Part shown: positions 6,251 to 13,154 of the stretch, one piece after another
Layout: each line of letters begins with the position of its first letter
Position numbering within the stretch: the stretch's first letter is position 1
Assembly: GCA_038259825.1 (NCBI GenBank)
Contig: JBBSOK010000080.1
Span: forward strand, 1 to 13,154
DNA: 13,154 nucleotides
Reading direction: 5' to 3'
Source: JBBSOK01 sp038259825
GTDB taxonomy: Bacteria > Bacteroidota > Bacteroidia > Flavobacteriales > Flavobacteriaceae
Notes under the pieces: model-generated
Seen by the model: only the letters and a program-made list of their open reading frames with translations
Databases searched by the model: none
Told to the model about the DNA's origin: nothing
Position numbers and translations under genes: made by a program

Positions 6251-8479
6251 TTATTTAATCTCAGCTAAAATTCCATTAAAAGTCTTGCTCGGCCTCATTT
6301 GTTCTTTTATTAATTTTTCGGTTGGTTCATAATAACCACCAATATCAATTTTATGACCTTGAGCAGCGTTTAGTTCCTTAACAATTGTAGTTTCGTTTTC
6401 TTTTAGTTTTTTAGCGATTGGTGCGAAACGGTTTTTCATCATTTCATCTTTATCTTGATTTGCCAAAGCTTCAGCCCAATACATTGCCAAGTAAAAATGA
6501 CTTCCGCGATTGTCCAATTCGCCAACTTTTCTTGATGGTGATTTACTGTTTTCCAAGTATTTTTCAGTTGCGTCATCCAAAGTTTCGCCTAATAAAATTG
6601 CTTTTTTATTATTGTTCTTTTCGCCTAAATGTTCTAAGGAAACCGCCAAAGCAAGAAACTCGCCCAAACTATCCCAACGTAAATGCCCTTCTTCCATAAA
6701 TTGATCTACGTGTTTTGGTGCACTTCCGCCGGCTCCTGTTTCAAATAGGCCACCACCGTTCATCAAAGGAACTATACTTAGCATTTTGGCAGACGTTCCA
6801 ACTTCTAAAATAGGGAAGAGGTCTGTTAAATAATCACGTAAAACATTTCCAGTTACCGAAATTGTATCTTCACCCTTTATTATTCTTTCCAGTGTAAATA
6901 GAGTTGCCTTTTTTGGACTTAAAATTTTAATATCCAATCCTTTTGTGTTGCGCTCAGGTAAATATTGATTTACTTTTTTAATTAATTGGGCGTCGTGTGC
7001 TCTGTCTTCATCCAGCCAAAATACTGTTGGCGTGCCAGTTGCTCTTGCACGATTAACAGCAAGTTTTATCCAATCTTGAACAGGTAAATCTTTTACTTGG
7101 CACATACGCCAAATGTCACCTTTTTCAACAGTATGCTCTACAATGGTTTTGCCTTCATTGTTTAAAACTTCAACTTTACCTTCAGCTTTTATTTCAAAGG
7201 TTTTGTCGTGAGAACCGTATTCTTCAGCTTTTTGAGCCATTAAACCAACGTTGGGAACCGTTCCCATAGTTTTAGGATCAAATGCGCCGTGCTTTTTACA
7301 GAATTCTATAGTAGTTTCATAAACATCTGCATAACTACTATCGGGAATTACCGCCAACGTATCTTGGCTTTTTCCATCCTTATTCCACATTTGACCAGAA
7401 TTTCTAATCATTGCTGGCATTGAAGCATCAATAATCACATCGCTCGGTACGTGCAGGTTTGTAATACCTTTATCGCTATTTACCATTGCCAAATCTGGAC
7501 CGTTATTTATTGTTTTCTCAATTTCGGCTGTAATTTCTTTTTGTTTTTCGTCCGAAAGTTGACTTAATCTACTTTCTAAATCGCCAAAACCATTATTTAC
7601 ATCAACTCCAATTTTCTTGAAATCTTCTTCAAATTTTTCAAATAATTCAGCAAAATAAACTTTTACCGCGTGTCCGAAAATTATCGGATCACTAATCTTC
7701 ATCATTGTCGCCTTCATATGTAATGAAAACAAGATTTTTTCATCTTTTGCTTCTTTAACTTCCTGTTGAAGAAATGAAATAAGGGCTTTTTTGTTCATTA
7801 CCGAAGCATCGATAATTTCACCTTTCAGCACTTTCAAATTTTCTTTTAAAACTGTTTTTTCGCCTGATGCACTGGTTAAAACAATTTTTAAAACATCATC
7901 ATTTTGCAATGTTTGGGACTTTTCTGTATGTCTAAAATCGCCTTCATCCATTGTTGCAACCTTGCTTTTGCTGTCTGCGCTCCAAGCTCCCATACTATGC
8001 GGATGGTTCTTTGCATAATTTTTTACTGCTTTTGGTGCGCGACGATCGCTATTACCTTCACGCAAAACTGGGTTTACTGCGCTACCTTTTACTTTATCAT
8101 ATTTAGACCGGATAGCCTTTTCTGCATCATTCTGCGGGTTTTCTGGATAATCTGGTATAGCAAAACCTTTCTTTTGAAGCTCTGTAATCGCTTCACTTAA
8201 CTGAGGAACCGAAGCGCTAATATTTGGAAGTTTAATAATATTTGCTTCTGGTGTTTTTGCTAATTCGCCCAACTCCGCCAAATCATCATTAACGCGTTGT
8301 TCGGGTTTTAGATTATCGGGAAATAATGATAAAATGCGGTTAGCTAAAGAAATGTCCCTTGTTTCAATTTCAATATGGGAAGGTGCAGTAAATGCCTGAA
8401 CAATTGGTAAAAATGAATATGTTGCCAATGCTGGGGCTTCGTCCGTTTTGGTATAAAGAATTTTTGCGGGTTTCGTCAT
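6251..8479 (-). CDS. Monomeric NADP-dependent isocitrate dehydrogenase
   Basis: This TCA-cycle enzyme oxidatively decarboxylates isocitrate to 2-oxoglutarate with NADP+. Its length (742 residues) and sequence are those of the monomeric class known from Azotobacter vinelandii (741) and Corynebacterium, not the ~420-residue dimeric class. Active-site residues recalled from the Azotobacter structure are all present at a constant offset of one. For isocitrate and metal these are Ser133, Asn136, Lys256, Asp351, Tyr421, Arg548, Asp549 and Asp553. For NADP they are His590, Arg601 and Arg650. The loop NPVLREGNSDRRAP (136-149) and the C-terminal GGYYEPTEKL are typical. The ATG at 8479 gives the conserved N-terminus MTKPAKILYTKTDEAPALA. 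A consensus promoter lies about 55 bases upstream and a strong hairpin 35 bases downstream, so the gene is probably monocistronic. It appears intact and ordinary for the phylum. I leave the symbol blank because icd and idh are both used for this class. Confidence 0.97.
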   Translation of the reverse strand: MTKPAKILYTKTDEAPALATYSFLPIVQAFTAPSHIEIETRDISLANRILSLFPDNLKPEQRVNDDLAELGELAKTPEANIIKLPNISASVPQLSEAITELQKKGFAIPDYPENPQNDAEKAIRSKYDKVKGSAVNPVLREGNSDRRAPKAVKNYAKNHPHSMGAWSADSKSKVATMDEGDFRHTEKSQTLQNDDVLKIVLTSASGEKTVLKENLKVLKGEIIDASVMNKKALISFLQQEVKEAKDEKILFSLHMKATMMKISDPIIFGHAVKVYFAELFEKFEEDFKKIGVDVNNGFGDLESRLSQLSDEKQKEITAEIEKTINNGPDLAMVNSDKGITNLHVPSDVIIDASMPAMIRNSGQMWNKDGKSQDTLAVIPDSSYADVYETTIEFCKKHGAFDPKTMGTVPNVGLMAQKAEEYGSHDKTFEIKAEGKVEVLNNEGKTIVEHTVEKGDIWRMCQVKDLPVQDWIKLAVNRARATGTPTVFWLDEDRAHDAQLIKKVNQYLPERNTKGLDIKILSPKKATLFTLERIIKGEDTISVTGNVLRDYLTDLFPILEVGTSAKMLSIVPLMNGGGLFETGAGGSAPKHVDQFMEEGHLRWDSLGEFLALAVSLEHLGEKNNNKKAILLGETLDDATEKYLENSKSPSRKVGELDNRGSHFYLAMYWAEALANQDKDEMMKNRFAPIAKKLKENETTIVKELNAAQGHKIDIGGYYEPTEKLIKEQMRPSKTFNGILAEIK

Positions 8480-8535
8480 GTTGGGAGTATATTTTTGAAA
8501 TTTTTATTCTGAAGTATTTTTAATCTGAAAAGTCA

Positions 8536-8566
8536 CAAATATAACGAATTGGCAAAGGTTTTGAAA
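8536..8566 (-). promoter_or_regulatory. Bacteroidota-type promoter of the isocitrate dehydrogenase gene
   Basis: On the minus strand a perfect -7 element TATATTTG (8543-8536) is preceded at exactly 19 bases by TTTC (8566-8563), one base off the -33 TTTG. Transcription would start near 8530 and give a 5' untranslated region of about 50 bases. The placement fits the flavobacterial primary sigma consensus TTG-N19-TAnnTTTG. Confidence 0.62.
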
Positions 8567-8647
8567 GGTTTGAAAATGCTAATTCTTAAGTATTTTGATA
8601 GCTTGTGTTTTAGATTGAAGATATATTAATCTTCGGACTTTTCAAAA

Positions 8648-8777
8648 CAAGAAAAGCCATACTATTGCAATACTGCAACACTATGGCTTCTTGTGTAGTA
8701 AACCGTTGCCAACCTCTCGAATTAAATTCGTGATAATGCAAGTTTATTATACCCTTGCGGTTGTGATTTCCTACAAC
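8648..8777 (-). ncRNA. Candidate structured small RNA with terminator, class not assigned
   Basis: About 130 bases between rplS and the dehydrogenase gene contain nested pairings on the minus strand. TGTAG (8775-8771) pairs with CTACA (8698-8694), and AACCG (8762-8758) with CGGTT (8705-8701). Inside them are two small hairpins: CAAG/CTTG (8757-8754 with 8742-8739) and CGAAT-TTA-ATTCG (8730-8718). The 3' end is a long hairpin: AAGCCATA (8689-8682) with TATGGCTT (8661-8654), and TTGCA-GTAT-TGCAA on top. It is followed by TTTTCTTGTTTT, as in an intrinsic terminator. Upstream, TTGTTA (8810-8805), 16 bases and TAATAG (8788-8783) could be a promoter starting near 8777, but it is not the usual flavobacterial form. 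No open frame fits. The size invites comparison with the flavobacterial 6S family, but the branched inner fold does not look like a classic 6S rod. It could instead be an unrelated regulator or a structured leader. Confidence 0.45.
8654..8689 (-). terminator. Terminator-like hairpin at the 3' end of the candidate small RNA
   Basis: On the minus strand, AAGCCATA (8689-8682) pairs with TATGGCTT (8661-8654). A 3x3 internal loop then leads to the inner stem TTGCA/TGCAA with loop GTAT. The stem can be lengthened by CAAGAA/TTCTTG across a two-base T bulge. The following bases are T-rich. No protein gene ends close by on the minus strand, which is the main reason to think an RNA is transcribed here. 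Confidence 0.55.
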
Positions 8778-8780
8778 AGA

Positions 8781-9066
8781 GTCTATTAAATTTTTTAATT
8801 ACTTTAACAATAAGTCAATCTGTAATTGAAAAATAAATAGCTCCAACTTTTTTTTTACTCTAAATACATATTGTAGTAAAACAATACAGACTTCCAACAA
8901 GTATAAAAAAGTATATATAAAGAACGTTACTTTATGAATACCAACTAAGCTGTAACACTACGTTGATGTAGTAAATATAAGAATATAATCAAATGGTTTC
9001 CAAAATTATAGGCTCGTAAATATAAACAACTAATTAACCAACATTATCAACAATTGTTCAAAACGC
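8781..9066. other. AT-rich non-coding stretch upstream of the candidate RNA
   Basis: No plausible gene lies between the candidate RNA and the rplS terminator. The 9-mer TGTAGTAAA occurs at 8872-8880 and 8967-8975, with a third copy inside the RNA region at 8694-8702, all in the same orientation. The copy at 8967 is part of a small hairpin (ACTAC, 8957-8961, with GTAGT, 8968-8972). Promoter elements for the RNA would lie here, but I see no perfect TTG-N19-TAnnTTTG match. Confidence 0.4.
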
Positions 9067-9097
9067 AGAAAGTCCCCATTTTTGGTGGGGACTTTCT
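9067..9097 (-). terminator. Terminator downstream of rplS
   Basis: A perfect 12-bp stem (9067-9078 with 9086-9097), including four G-C pairs in a row, lies 19 bases after the rplS stop. The minus-strand tail is GCGTTTTG, so the T tract is short and offset, but the stem strength and position support a terminator. Confidence 0.78.
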
Positions 9098-9116
9098 AAA
9101 TTCTATAGGCGAAATG

Positions 9117-9467
9117 CTAGTAACGCTTTTCTTTAATACGGGCTTTTTTACCTGTAAGACCTCTAAAGTAGTAAATACGTTTTCTACGTACGCTACCTTT
9201 TTTGTTGATTTCAATTTTTTGTAGTGTTGGTAAGTTGATAGGGAAAATACGTTCAACACCTACAGTACCAGACATTTTACGGATTGTAAAGGTTTTTGAA
9301 GTACCAGTACCTTTAACCTGTATTACAACACCTCTAAAAAACTGTGTTCTTGTTTTTTCACCTTCACGAATTTCGTAGAAAACCGTAATGGTATCACCTG
9401 CTGAAAATTCAGGGAAATCTTTTGTTGGAACAAATTCGCTCTGCACAAATTTTAATAACTCTTCCAT
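9117..9467 (-). CDS. rplS: 50S ribosomal protein L19 (bL19)
   Basis: L19 lies at the interface of the large and small ribosomal subunits. The 116-residue length is normal for the family. The sequence carries its hallmarks: FPEFSAGDTITVFYEIREGEKTRTQFFRGVV written across residues about 19-48, then TFTIRKMSGTVGVERIFP, and the basic end SVRRKRIYYFRGLTGKKARIKE. The ATG at 9467 is followed by MEELLKFVQSEF, a normal N-terminus. It is transcribed from its own promoter 70-100 bases upstream and ends at a strong hairpin, so it looks monocistronic although it lies downstream of trmD. In many bacteria rplS and trmD are adjacent in one operon; here a DUF885 gene separates them. Confidence 0.98.
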   Translation of the reverse strand: MEELLKFVQSEFVPTKDFPEFSAGDTITVFYEIREGEKTRTQFFRGVVIQVKGTGTSKTFTIRKMSGTVGVERIFPINLPTLQKIEINKKGSVRRKRIYYFRGLTGKKARIKEKRY

Positions 9468-9532
9468 TATAATGTATTAATATCGATTAACTTAAAGCAA
9501 CATTCACGTTTCTCGCCAGAGGTTGGTTAAAG
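9468..9532 (-). promoter_or_regulatory. Possible structured rplS leader
   Basis: The predicted 65-base untranslated leader can fold into TTAAC (9530-9526) with GTTAA (9491-9487), CAAC (9525-9522) with GTTG (9501-9498), and a small CTC-TGGC-GAG hairpin (9521-9512). Ribosomal protein genes are often controlled by leaders that bind their own product, so this could be such an element. The stems are short and could be chance pairing. Confidence 0.22.
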
Positions 9533-9538
9533 TGGGTG

Positions 9539-9568
9539 CAAAAATAAACAAATTTATCTCTGAAGCAA
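9539..9568 (-). promoter_or_regulatory. Consensus flavobacterial promoter of rplS
   Basis: On the minus strand TTG (9568-9566), exactly 19 bases, then TATTTTTG (9546-9539) match the Bacteroidota housekeeping consensus fully. The start would be near 9532. A second -7-like TAAATTTG (9556-9549) overlaps the spacer but lacks a suitably placed TTG. Confidence 0.72.
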
Positions 9569-9583
9569 GTGTTGTAGCTATTT

Positions 9584-11413
9584 TTATATCGAAAACTTCT
9601 TTCTTCTTTTCGGTCCGTCTTTTATTTCTTTTATCCAAGCATTTATTTTGTTTTCCAACAATTGAAGTGGAATGCAGCCTGTTTCCAATACTTCGGAATG
9701 AAATTCCTTAATATCAAAATGTCTGCCTAATTCCTTTTCTGCTTTTTTGCGTAGCTCTTGAATTTTTAATTGTCCTATTTTATAAGATAATGCTTGTCCA
9801 GGATTTGCCATATAACGTTCAATCTCTGAGGTTATGCCAGCTTCACTTACAGCTTCATTTTCTAAAGAATATTGTATTGCTTGCTCGCGTGTCCAACCTT
9901 TTGAGTGTAATCCAGTATCAACAACCAATCTTACAGCTCGGTGCATTTCGGCGCCAAGCATTCCAAAATATTGGTAAGGATCAGTATAAAGGCCCAATTC
10001 TTTACCCAAAGATTCACTGTATAGCGCCCAGCCTTCGCCGTAACCGCTGTAAAAAAGCGTTTTTCTGAATAATGGCAAATTTTCATTTTCCTGAGTTAAA
10101 GAAATTTGATAATGATGCCCAGGAATAGCTTCGTGTAAAAACAAAGACTCGTCAGAATACACATTATATTTAGTAGCATCAGGTATTGGTACATAAAAAG
10201 TGCCGGGCCGCGTGCCGTCTAAACTTCCGGGATTATACTCGGCGCTTGCGCTATTTTCCCTAAAAGCTTCAGTTTGTTTTACTTGAAAAGGTGTATTTGG
10301 TTTCTCGCCAAACAGCTTTTCTAATTTAGGTTGCATTTTATTATGGATATATTCAAAGTTTTCAATAATCTGCTGTGGCTCCTTATATGGCATTAATTGC
10401 GGATTGCTTCTTATTGTATCAAAAAATTTATTTAACGTTCCCTTAAAACCTAGCTTAGCTTTCACTTTTTCCATTTCTGAAGAGATTCTTGCAACTTCTT
10501 TTAAGCCTAATTGATGAATTTCATCTGCTGTAATATCTGTTGTGGTGTACAACTTTATTTGGTGCCGATAATATGCTGTTCCTGCGGGTGTATCTTCAAT
10601 TCCTGAAGTGGTTCGGCTTTTATTTAAATAATCGCCTCCCATAAAATCTAATAGATTTTGATATGTAGGAATTATTTTTCCAGTAATTACTTTTTTATAT
10701 TTCGAAGTCAATTCTTCTTTTTCTTCGGAAGTGAAACCTTGTGGAAAATTTCTAATTGGGGAATTAAATAGATTTTTCTCCAAATCCGGTTCCGTCATTT
10801 CGGCTAACTGTGGAAGCACTTTTTTAACAAGGCTTTTTGGCAAAACATAACCTTCGGCCATTCCTTTCTGCATATTTTTCTTTGCTGTTTGTAACCAAAT
10901 AACATAGCCATACAAACGTTTTAGCCAATTTTCATAATCTTGAACCGTTTGAAAAGGCTGCGAGCTACTGCCGCTAGCCAATTGTCCAACCGCCAAATTA
11001 ACCGTCCACATTTGATCTATCGGAAAGTACTGCTGATTTTTAAAGGTTAGCTTTTCAAGAATAATATTACATTCCCACAAGAGAACATCTTTGCTCATTT
11101 TTTGGGTTGAAGAAAGTGTAGAGTCTTCAATTGCCAAAATTTGCTCCTTGTAAGAAGTGTAAGTGGATTTTAAATTCTCCAAATAGTCATCTGAAATAAA
11201 ATTTGGAAATTGATCATTATATCTATTGTCGCCTGCAGATGTTGCTTTAAGCGGATTTAATTTTCGTTGATCTTCCGAATATTTTTCAAGTATTTCATTA
11301 AAAGCCATATTTTGTTTTTCTTTTGAAGGATCTATGTCTCTTTCTGTGATTGAATCTTTACAGGAAAAAACGAGAGTAAGTATAAATATGGATGCGAAAA
11401 AAAATTTCAACAT
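9584..11413 (-). CDS. DUF885 family metallopeptidase-like lipoprotein
   Basis: This 609-residue protein starts with a lipoprotein signal (VFSC, Cys18, followed by KDS), so it should be anchored in the envelope. It belongs to the DUF885 family, whose conserved core resembles zinc metallopeptidases. HEAIPGHH (427-434) supplies probable zinc-binding histidines and a catalytic-type glutamate, and GYGEGWALYSE (457-467) supplies a further glutamate. Other family features are FRENSASAEYNPGSLDGTRPGTFYVP, RLVVDTGLHSKGW (495-507) and the late RYMANPGQALSYKIGQLKI (533-551). The N-terminal half is helical. A peptidase or carboxypeptidase activity is plausible from the motifs, but substrates of the family are poorly known. 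It follows trmD after 39 bases and is probably co-transcribed. No terminator is obvious after it; its stop lies 16 bases before the rplS promoter. Confidence 0.92.
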   Translation of the reverse strand: MLKFFFASIFILTLVFSCKDSITERDIDPSKEKQNMAFNEILEKYSEDQRKLNPLKATSAGDNRYNDQFPNFISDDYLENLKSTYTSYKEQILAIEDSTLSSTQKMSKDVLLWECNIILEKLTFKNQQYFPIDQMWTVNLAVGQLASGSSSQPFQTVQDYENWLKRLYGYVIWLQTAKKNMQKGMAEGYVLPKSLVKKVLPQLAEMTEPDLEKNLFNSPIRNFPQGFTSEEKEELTSKYKKVITGKIIPTYQNLLDFMGGDYLNKSRTTSGIEDTPAGTAYYRHQIKLYTTTDITADEIHQLGLKEVARISSEMEKVKAKLGFKGTLNKFFDTIRSNPQLMPYKEPQQIIENFEYIHNKMQPKLEKLFGEKPNTPFQVKQTEAFRENSASAEYNPGSLDGTRPGTFYVPIPDATKYNVYSDESLFLHEAIPGHHYQISLTQENENLPLFRKTLFYSGYGEGWALYSESLGKELGLYTDPYQYFGMLGAEMHRAVRLVVDTGLHSKGWTREQAIQYSLENEAVSEAGITSEIERYMANPGQALSYKIGQLKIQELRKKAEKELGRHFDIKEFHSEVLETGCIPLQLLENKINAWIKEIKDGPKRRKKFSI

Positions 11414-11452
11414 ATTTTTTGATTAGGTTTTAAAGTGAATTTTAAAAGATAC

Positions 11453-12130
11453 TTAATCGTCCAATAGATCCGGACGTCGAGTTTTGGTGCGCTCATAAGC
11501 TTGGTCTTCGCGCCATTTTTCAATCTTTGCGCTGTGGCCGCTTAATAATATTTCCGGTACTTCCCAACCTTTATATTCGGCTGGCCTTGTGTAAATTGGA
11601 GGTGCCAATAGATTGTCTTGAAAACTGTCTGTTAGCGCACTTGTTTCATCACCCAAAACGCCAGGCAATAATCTTATTACGGCGTCGGAAACTAAAGCAG
11701 CTGCAAGCTCGCCACCGCTTAGAACAAAGTCGCCAACGCTAATTTCCATTGTAACAAATTGATCTCGAACTCGTTGGTCTACTCCTTTATAATGACCACA
11801 TAAAATTATCAGATTTTCTTTTAAGGAAAGTGTGTTTGCTGTTTTTTGATTGAATGTTTTACCGTCTGGTGTCATATAAATTACTTCGTCGTAATTTCTT
11901 TCGGACTTCAATTTACTAATGCATTTATCAATTGGCTCAATCATCATAACCATTCCTGCACCTCCACCAAATTGATAATCGTCAATTTGATTATAAGAAT
12001 TTGTTGAAAAATCCCGAAGATTATGAATGTGTACTTCTACCAAACCTTTTTCAATTGCACGTTTTAAGATTGAAACCTCAAAAGGGCTAACAAGTAATTC
12101 GGGTAAGGCGGTAATAATATCTATTCGCAT
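11453..12130 (-). CDS. trmD: tRNA (guanine-37-N1)-methyltransferase
   Basis: TrmD methylates G37 next to the anticodon of tRNAs reading CNN codons, using S-adenosylmethionine, and so prevents +1 frameshifting. The 225-residue protein is a SPOUT enzyme with the trefoil-knot cofactor site: MTPDG (86-90), ILCGHYKGVDQRV (109-121) and ISVGDFVLSGGELA (130-143). The substrate region includes RLLPGVLGDETSALTDSF (153-170). Asp168 corresponds to the catalytic Asp169 of E. coli and Arg153 to Arg154. The N-terminus MRIDIITALPEL and the GGGAGMVM loop (55-62) are typical. The C-terminal domain is present and ends RPDLLDD; the protein is slightly shorter than the E. coli one (255), as is common in this phylum. 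The DUF885 gene follows 39 bases later. The 105 bases upstream hold no clear consensus promoter. Confidence 0.98.
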   Translation of the reverse strand: MRIDIITALPELLVSPFEVSILKRAIEKGLVEVHIHNLRDFSTNSYNQIDDYQFGGGAGMVMMIEPIDKCISKLKSERNYDEVIYMTPDGKTFNQKTANTLSLKENLIILCGHYKGVDQRVRDQFVTMEISVGDFVLSGGELAAALVSDAVIRLLPGVLGDETSALTDSFQDNLLAPPIYTRPAEYKGWEVPEILLSGHSAKIEKWREDQAYERTKTRRPDLLDD

Positions 12131-12235
12131 TTTAGTGTTCTATGTTAACGTCACAATGGTCGATACTTGCTTTTGCTCGCGTTAAACTATTACTTTTATT
12201 TTAAGATTGAGAATTAAAACCAATTAAAATTAACT

Positions 12236-13154
12236 TTAATCCTCTTTTTCTTTTCCATCGAAAATTCGCTTAAAAAAACCGTCTGTCGTATCATTTTGGC
12301 GCTCTTCTTTTCTTTGTTCCCTTCTTTTTTTGCGCAATTCCTGTTTTTCTTCTTTTGTTAAATTTGGATCCTTAAAGGCATCTTCAAAATCTATAGTATT
12401 GTCTGTTTCGCCTTTAAAAGCGCTCACCCAAGCATTGCCAAAAATATTGAAAACCGTACTCCAAATTCCTGCATCCACATTATTTAAATCGCCTTCAAGC
12501 GGTACTCTGGTTGCAATAGTATCTGTACCTTGGTTTGCCAATGCAAATTTAAAAAAGCCAACAAAGCCTTCCCATAATGTTTCAAGAAAACCGTCTTCTT
12601 TTCCTATTAATTTACTGTCTGTAAGCATTGGTTTAATATAGCCTTTCAGATATCCATCGGCAATCGCAATTTCGCTAAAGAGGCTAAAATTGCCTTTGTC
12701 AAAATCGATACCTGCATAATAATTAGTAAGCTCATTTAAAGCTGTAGCGTTACTGTTTTCCAATGAAAATGCTAAATCCATATCTGGTATTTCTTTCACT
12801 AAATTTATGTTACCATCCAGTTTTACATTTCCACCACCAAAAGCAATTCCTGTTGCGTTAAATGGCGAAGGTAAGACGCGTTGTTTCTCGACTACATTTC
12901 GCAAATTGTCTGCATACAATTCAACTTTATTGATTTCCAGATCAATATTTGGTTCTGCTTGCAGTTGTACAAATGCTACTTTTCCGTTATGTACTTCAAA
13001 GTGGTTAATTTCCAACGGTACGATATCCGTTAAGGCCTTGGTCCAATCATCCACATCAGCTTCACCGGCAATTGTATCTTTTTGGTCTTCAAAAACATAA
13101 ATAACTTCCGGATTAAACATCTCAATTTCGCTAACAATTTTTCCTTTAAGGAGA
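12236..13154 (-). CDS. AsmA/DUF748-like envelope protein, C-terminal part (5' end outside window)
   Basis: The frame stays open to the right edge, adding 11 residues (ending KIVSEIE) before the first methionine at 13120, so that methionine is internal and the start lies outside. The 305 visible residues show repeating beta-rich segments typical of AsmA/DUF748 proteins: NHFEVHNGKVAFVQ, INKVELYADNLRN, GGGNVKLDGNINL, MDLAFSLENSNATALNEL and KGNFSLFSEIAIADGYLKGYI. Then come a FFKFALANQGTDTIATRVPLEG segment, common near the end of this family, and a highly charged tail of about 50 residues (TKEEKQELRKKRREQRKEE) ending FKRIFDG. Such proteins are thought to span the periplasm and act in outer-membrane lipid or envelope homeostasis; that role is known for relatives and only inferred here. 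The gene precedes trmD by 105 bases without a visible terminator. Confidence 0.68.
   Translation of the reverse strand, partial: LLKGKIVSEIEMFNPEVIYVFEDQKDTIAGEADVDDWTKALTDIVPLEINHFEVHNGKVAFVQLQAEPNIDLEINKVELYADNLRNVVEKQRVLPSPFNATGIAFGGGNVKLDGNINLVKEIPDMDLAFSLENSNATALNELTNYYAGIDFDKGNFSLFSEIAIADGYLKGYIKPMLTDSKLIGKEDGFLETLWEGFVGFFKFALANQGTDTIATRVPLEGDLNNVDAGIWSTVFNIFGNAWVSAFKGETDNTIDFEDAFKDPNLTKEEKQELRKKRREQRKEERQNDTTDGFFKRIFDGKEKED

Noticed and set aside
8617..8634. GAAGAT/ATCTTC hairpin between the candidate RNA and the dehydrogenase gene
   Set aside because: The six-base AT-rich stem has no T tract and lies upstream of the dehydrogenase promoter, so it is probably chance.
9047..9259. 70-residue open frame on the minus strand overlapping the end of rplS
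   Set aside because: It lies in another frame of rplS and runs through the rplS terminator hairpin; there is no family resemblance.
13118..13120. Methionine at 13120 as the start of the AsmA/DUF748-like gene
   Set aside because: The frame continues without a stop to the window edge with plausible protein sequence, so the gene is cut by the window.
1..13154. CRISPR array, mobile element, prophage or defence system
   Set aside because: No regularly spaced repeats, transposase, integrase or defence-type genes are visible on either strand.

Overview
The window looks like chromosomal DNA of a marine-type member of the Flavobacteriaceae (Bacteroidota). The evidence is the strong AT bias, a type IX secretion (T9SS) C-terminal sorting domain, a TonB-dependent receptor paired with a DUF4249 lipoprotein, a MurQ-DUF6095 pair, a DUF885 lipoprotein, and promoters of the Bacteroidota form TTG-N19-TAnnTTTG. 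The genus cannot be fixed from what I can see.

Layout. Positions 1-127 hold the 3' part of a 5S rRNA and its terminator, so an rRNA operon ends here. After about 330 AT-rich bases comes one plus-strand gene (459-1802), a secreted beta-propeller-like protein with an Ig-like domain and a T9SS tail. Everything after it is on the minus strand. A hairpin at 1821-1852 can terminate transcription from both sides. Reading the minus strand in its own direction, the right end gives a 5'-truncated AsmA/DUF748-like gene (13154-12236), then trmD and a DUF885 metallopeptidase-like lipoprotein. Next is rplS with its own promoter and terminator, then a non-coding stretch with a probable structured small RNA. 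It is followed by a monomeric NADP-isocitrate dehydrogenase with a good promoter and a strong terminator. Last come a TonB receptor, its DUF4249 partner, murQ and a small DUF6095 membrane protein.

How the genes fit together. Most are housekeeping: translation (5S rRNA, TrmD, L19), the TCA cycle (isocitrate dehydrogenase) and envelope biogenesis (AsmA-like protein). The receptor, DUF4249, murQ and DUF6095 genes lie between two terminators and are closely packed. They may form one transcription unit linking outer-membrane uptake to breakdown of MurNAc-6-phosphate; this link is an inference.

I see no CRISPR array, insertion sequence, prophage or defence cassette. The most interesting unexplained element is the candidate structured RNA at about 8648-8777, between rplS and the isocitrate dehydrogenase gene.
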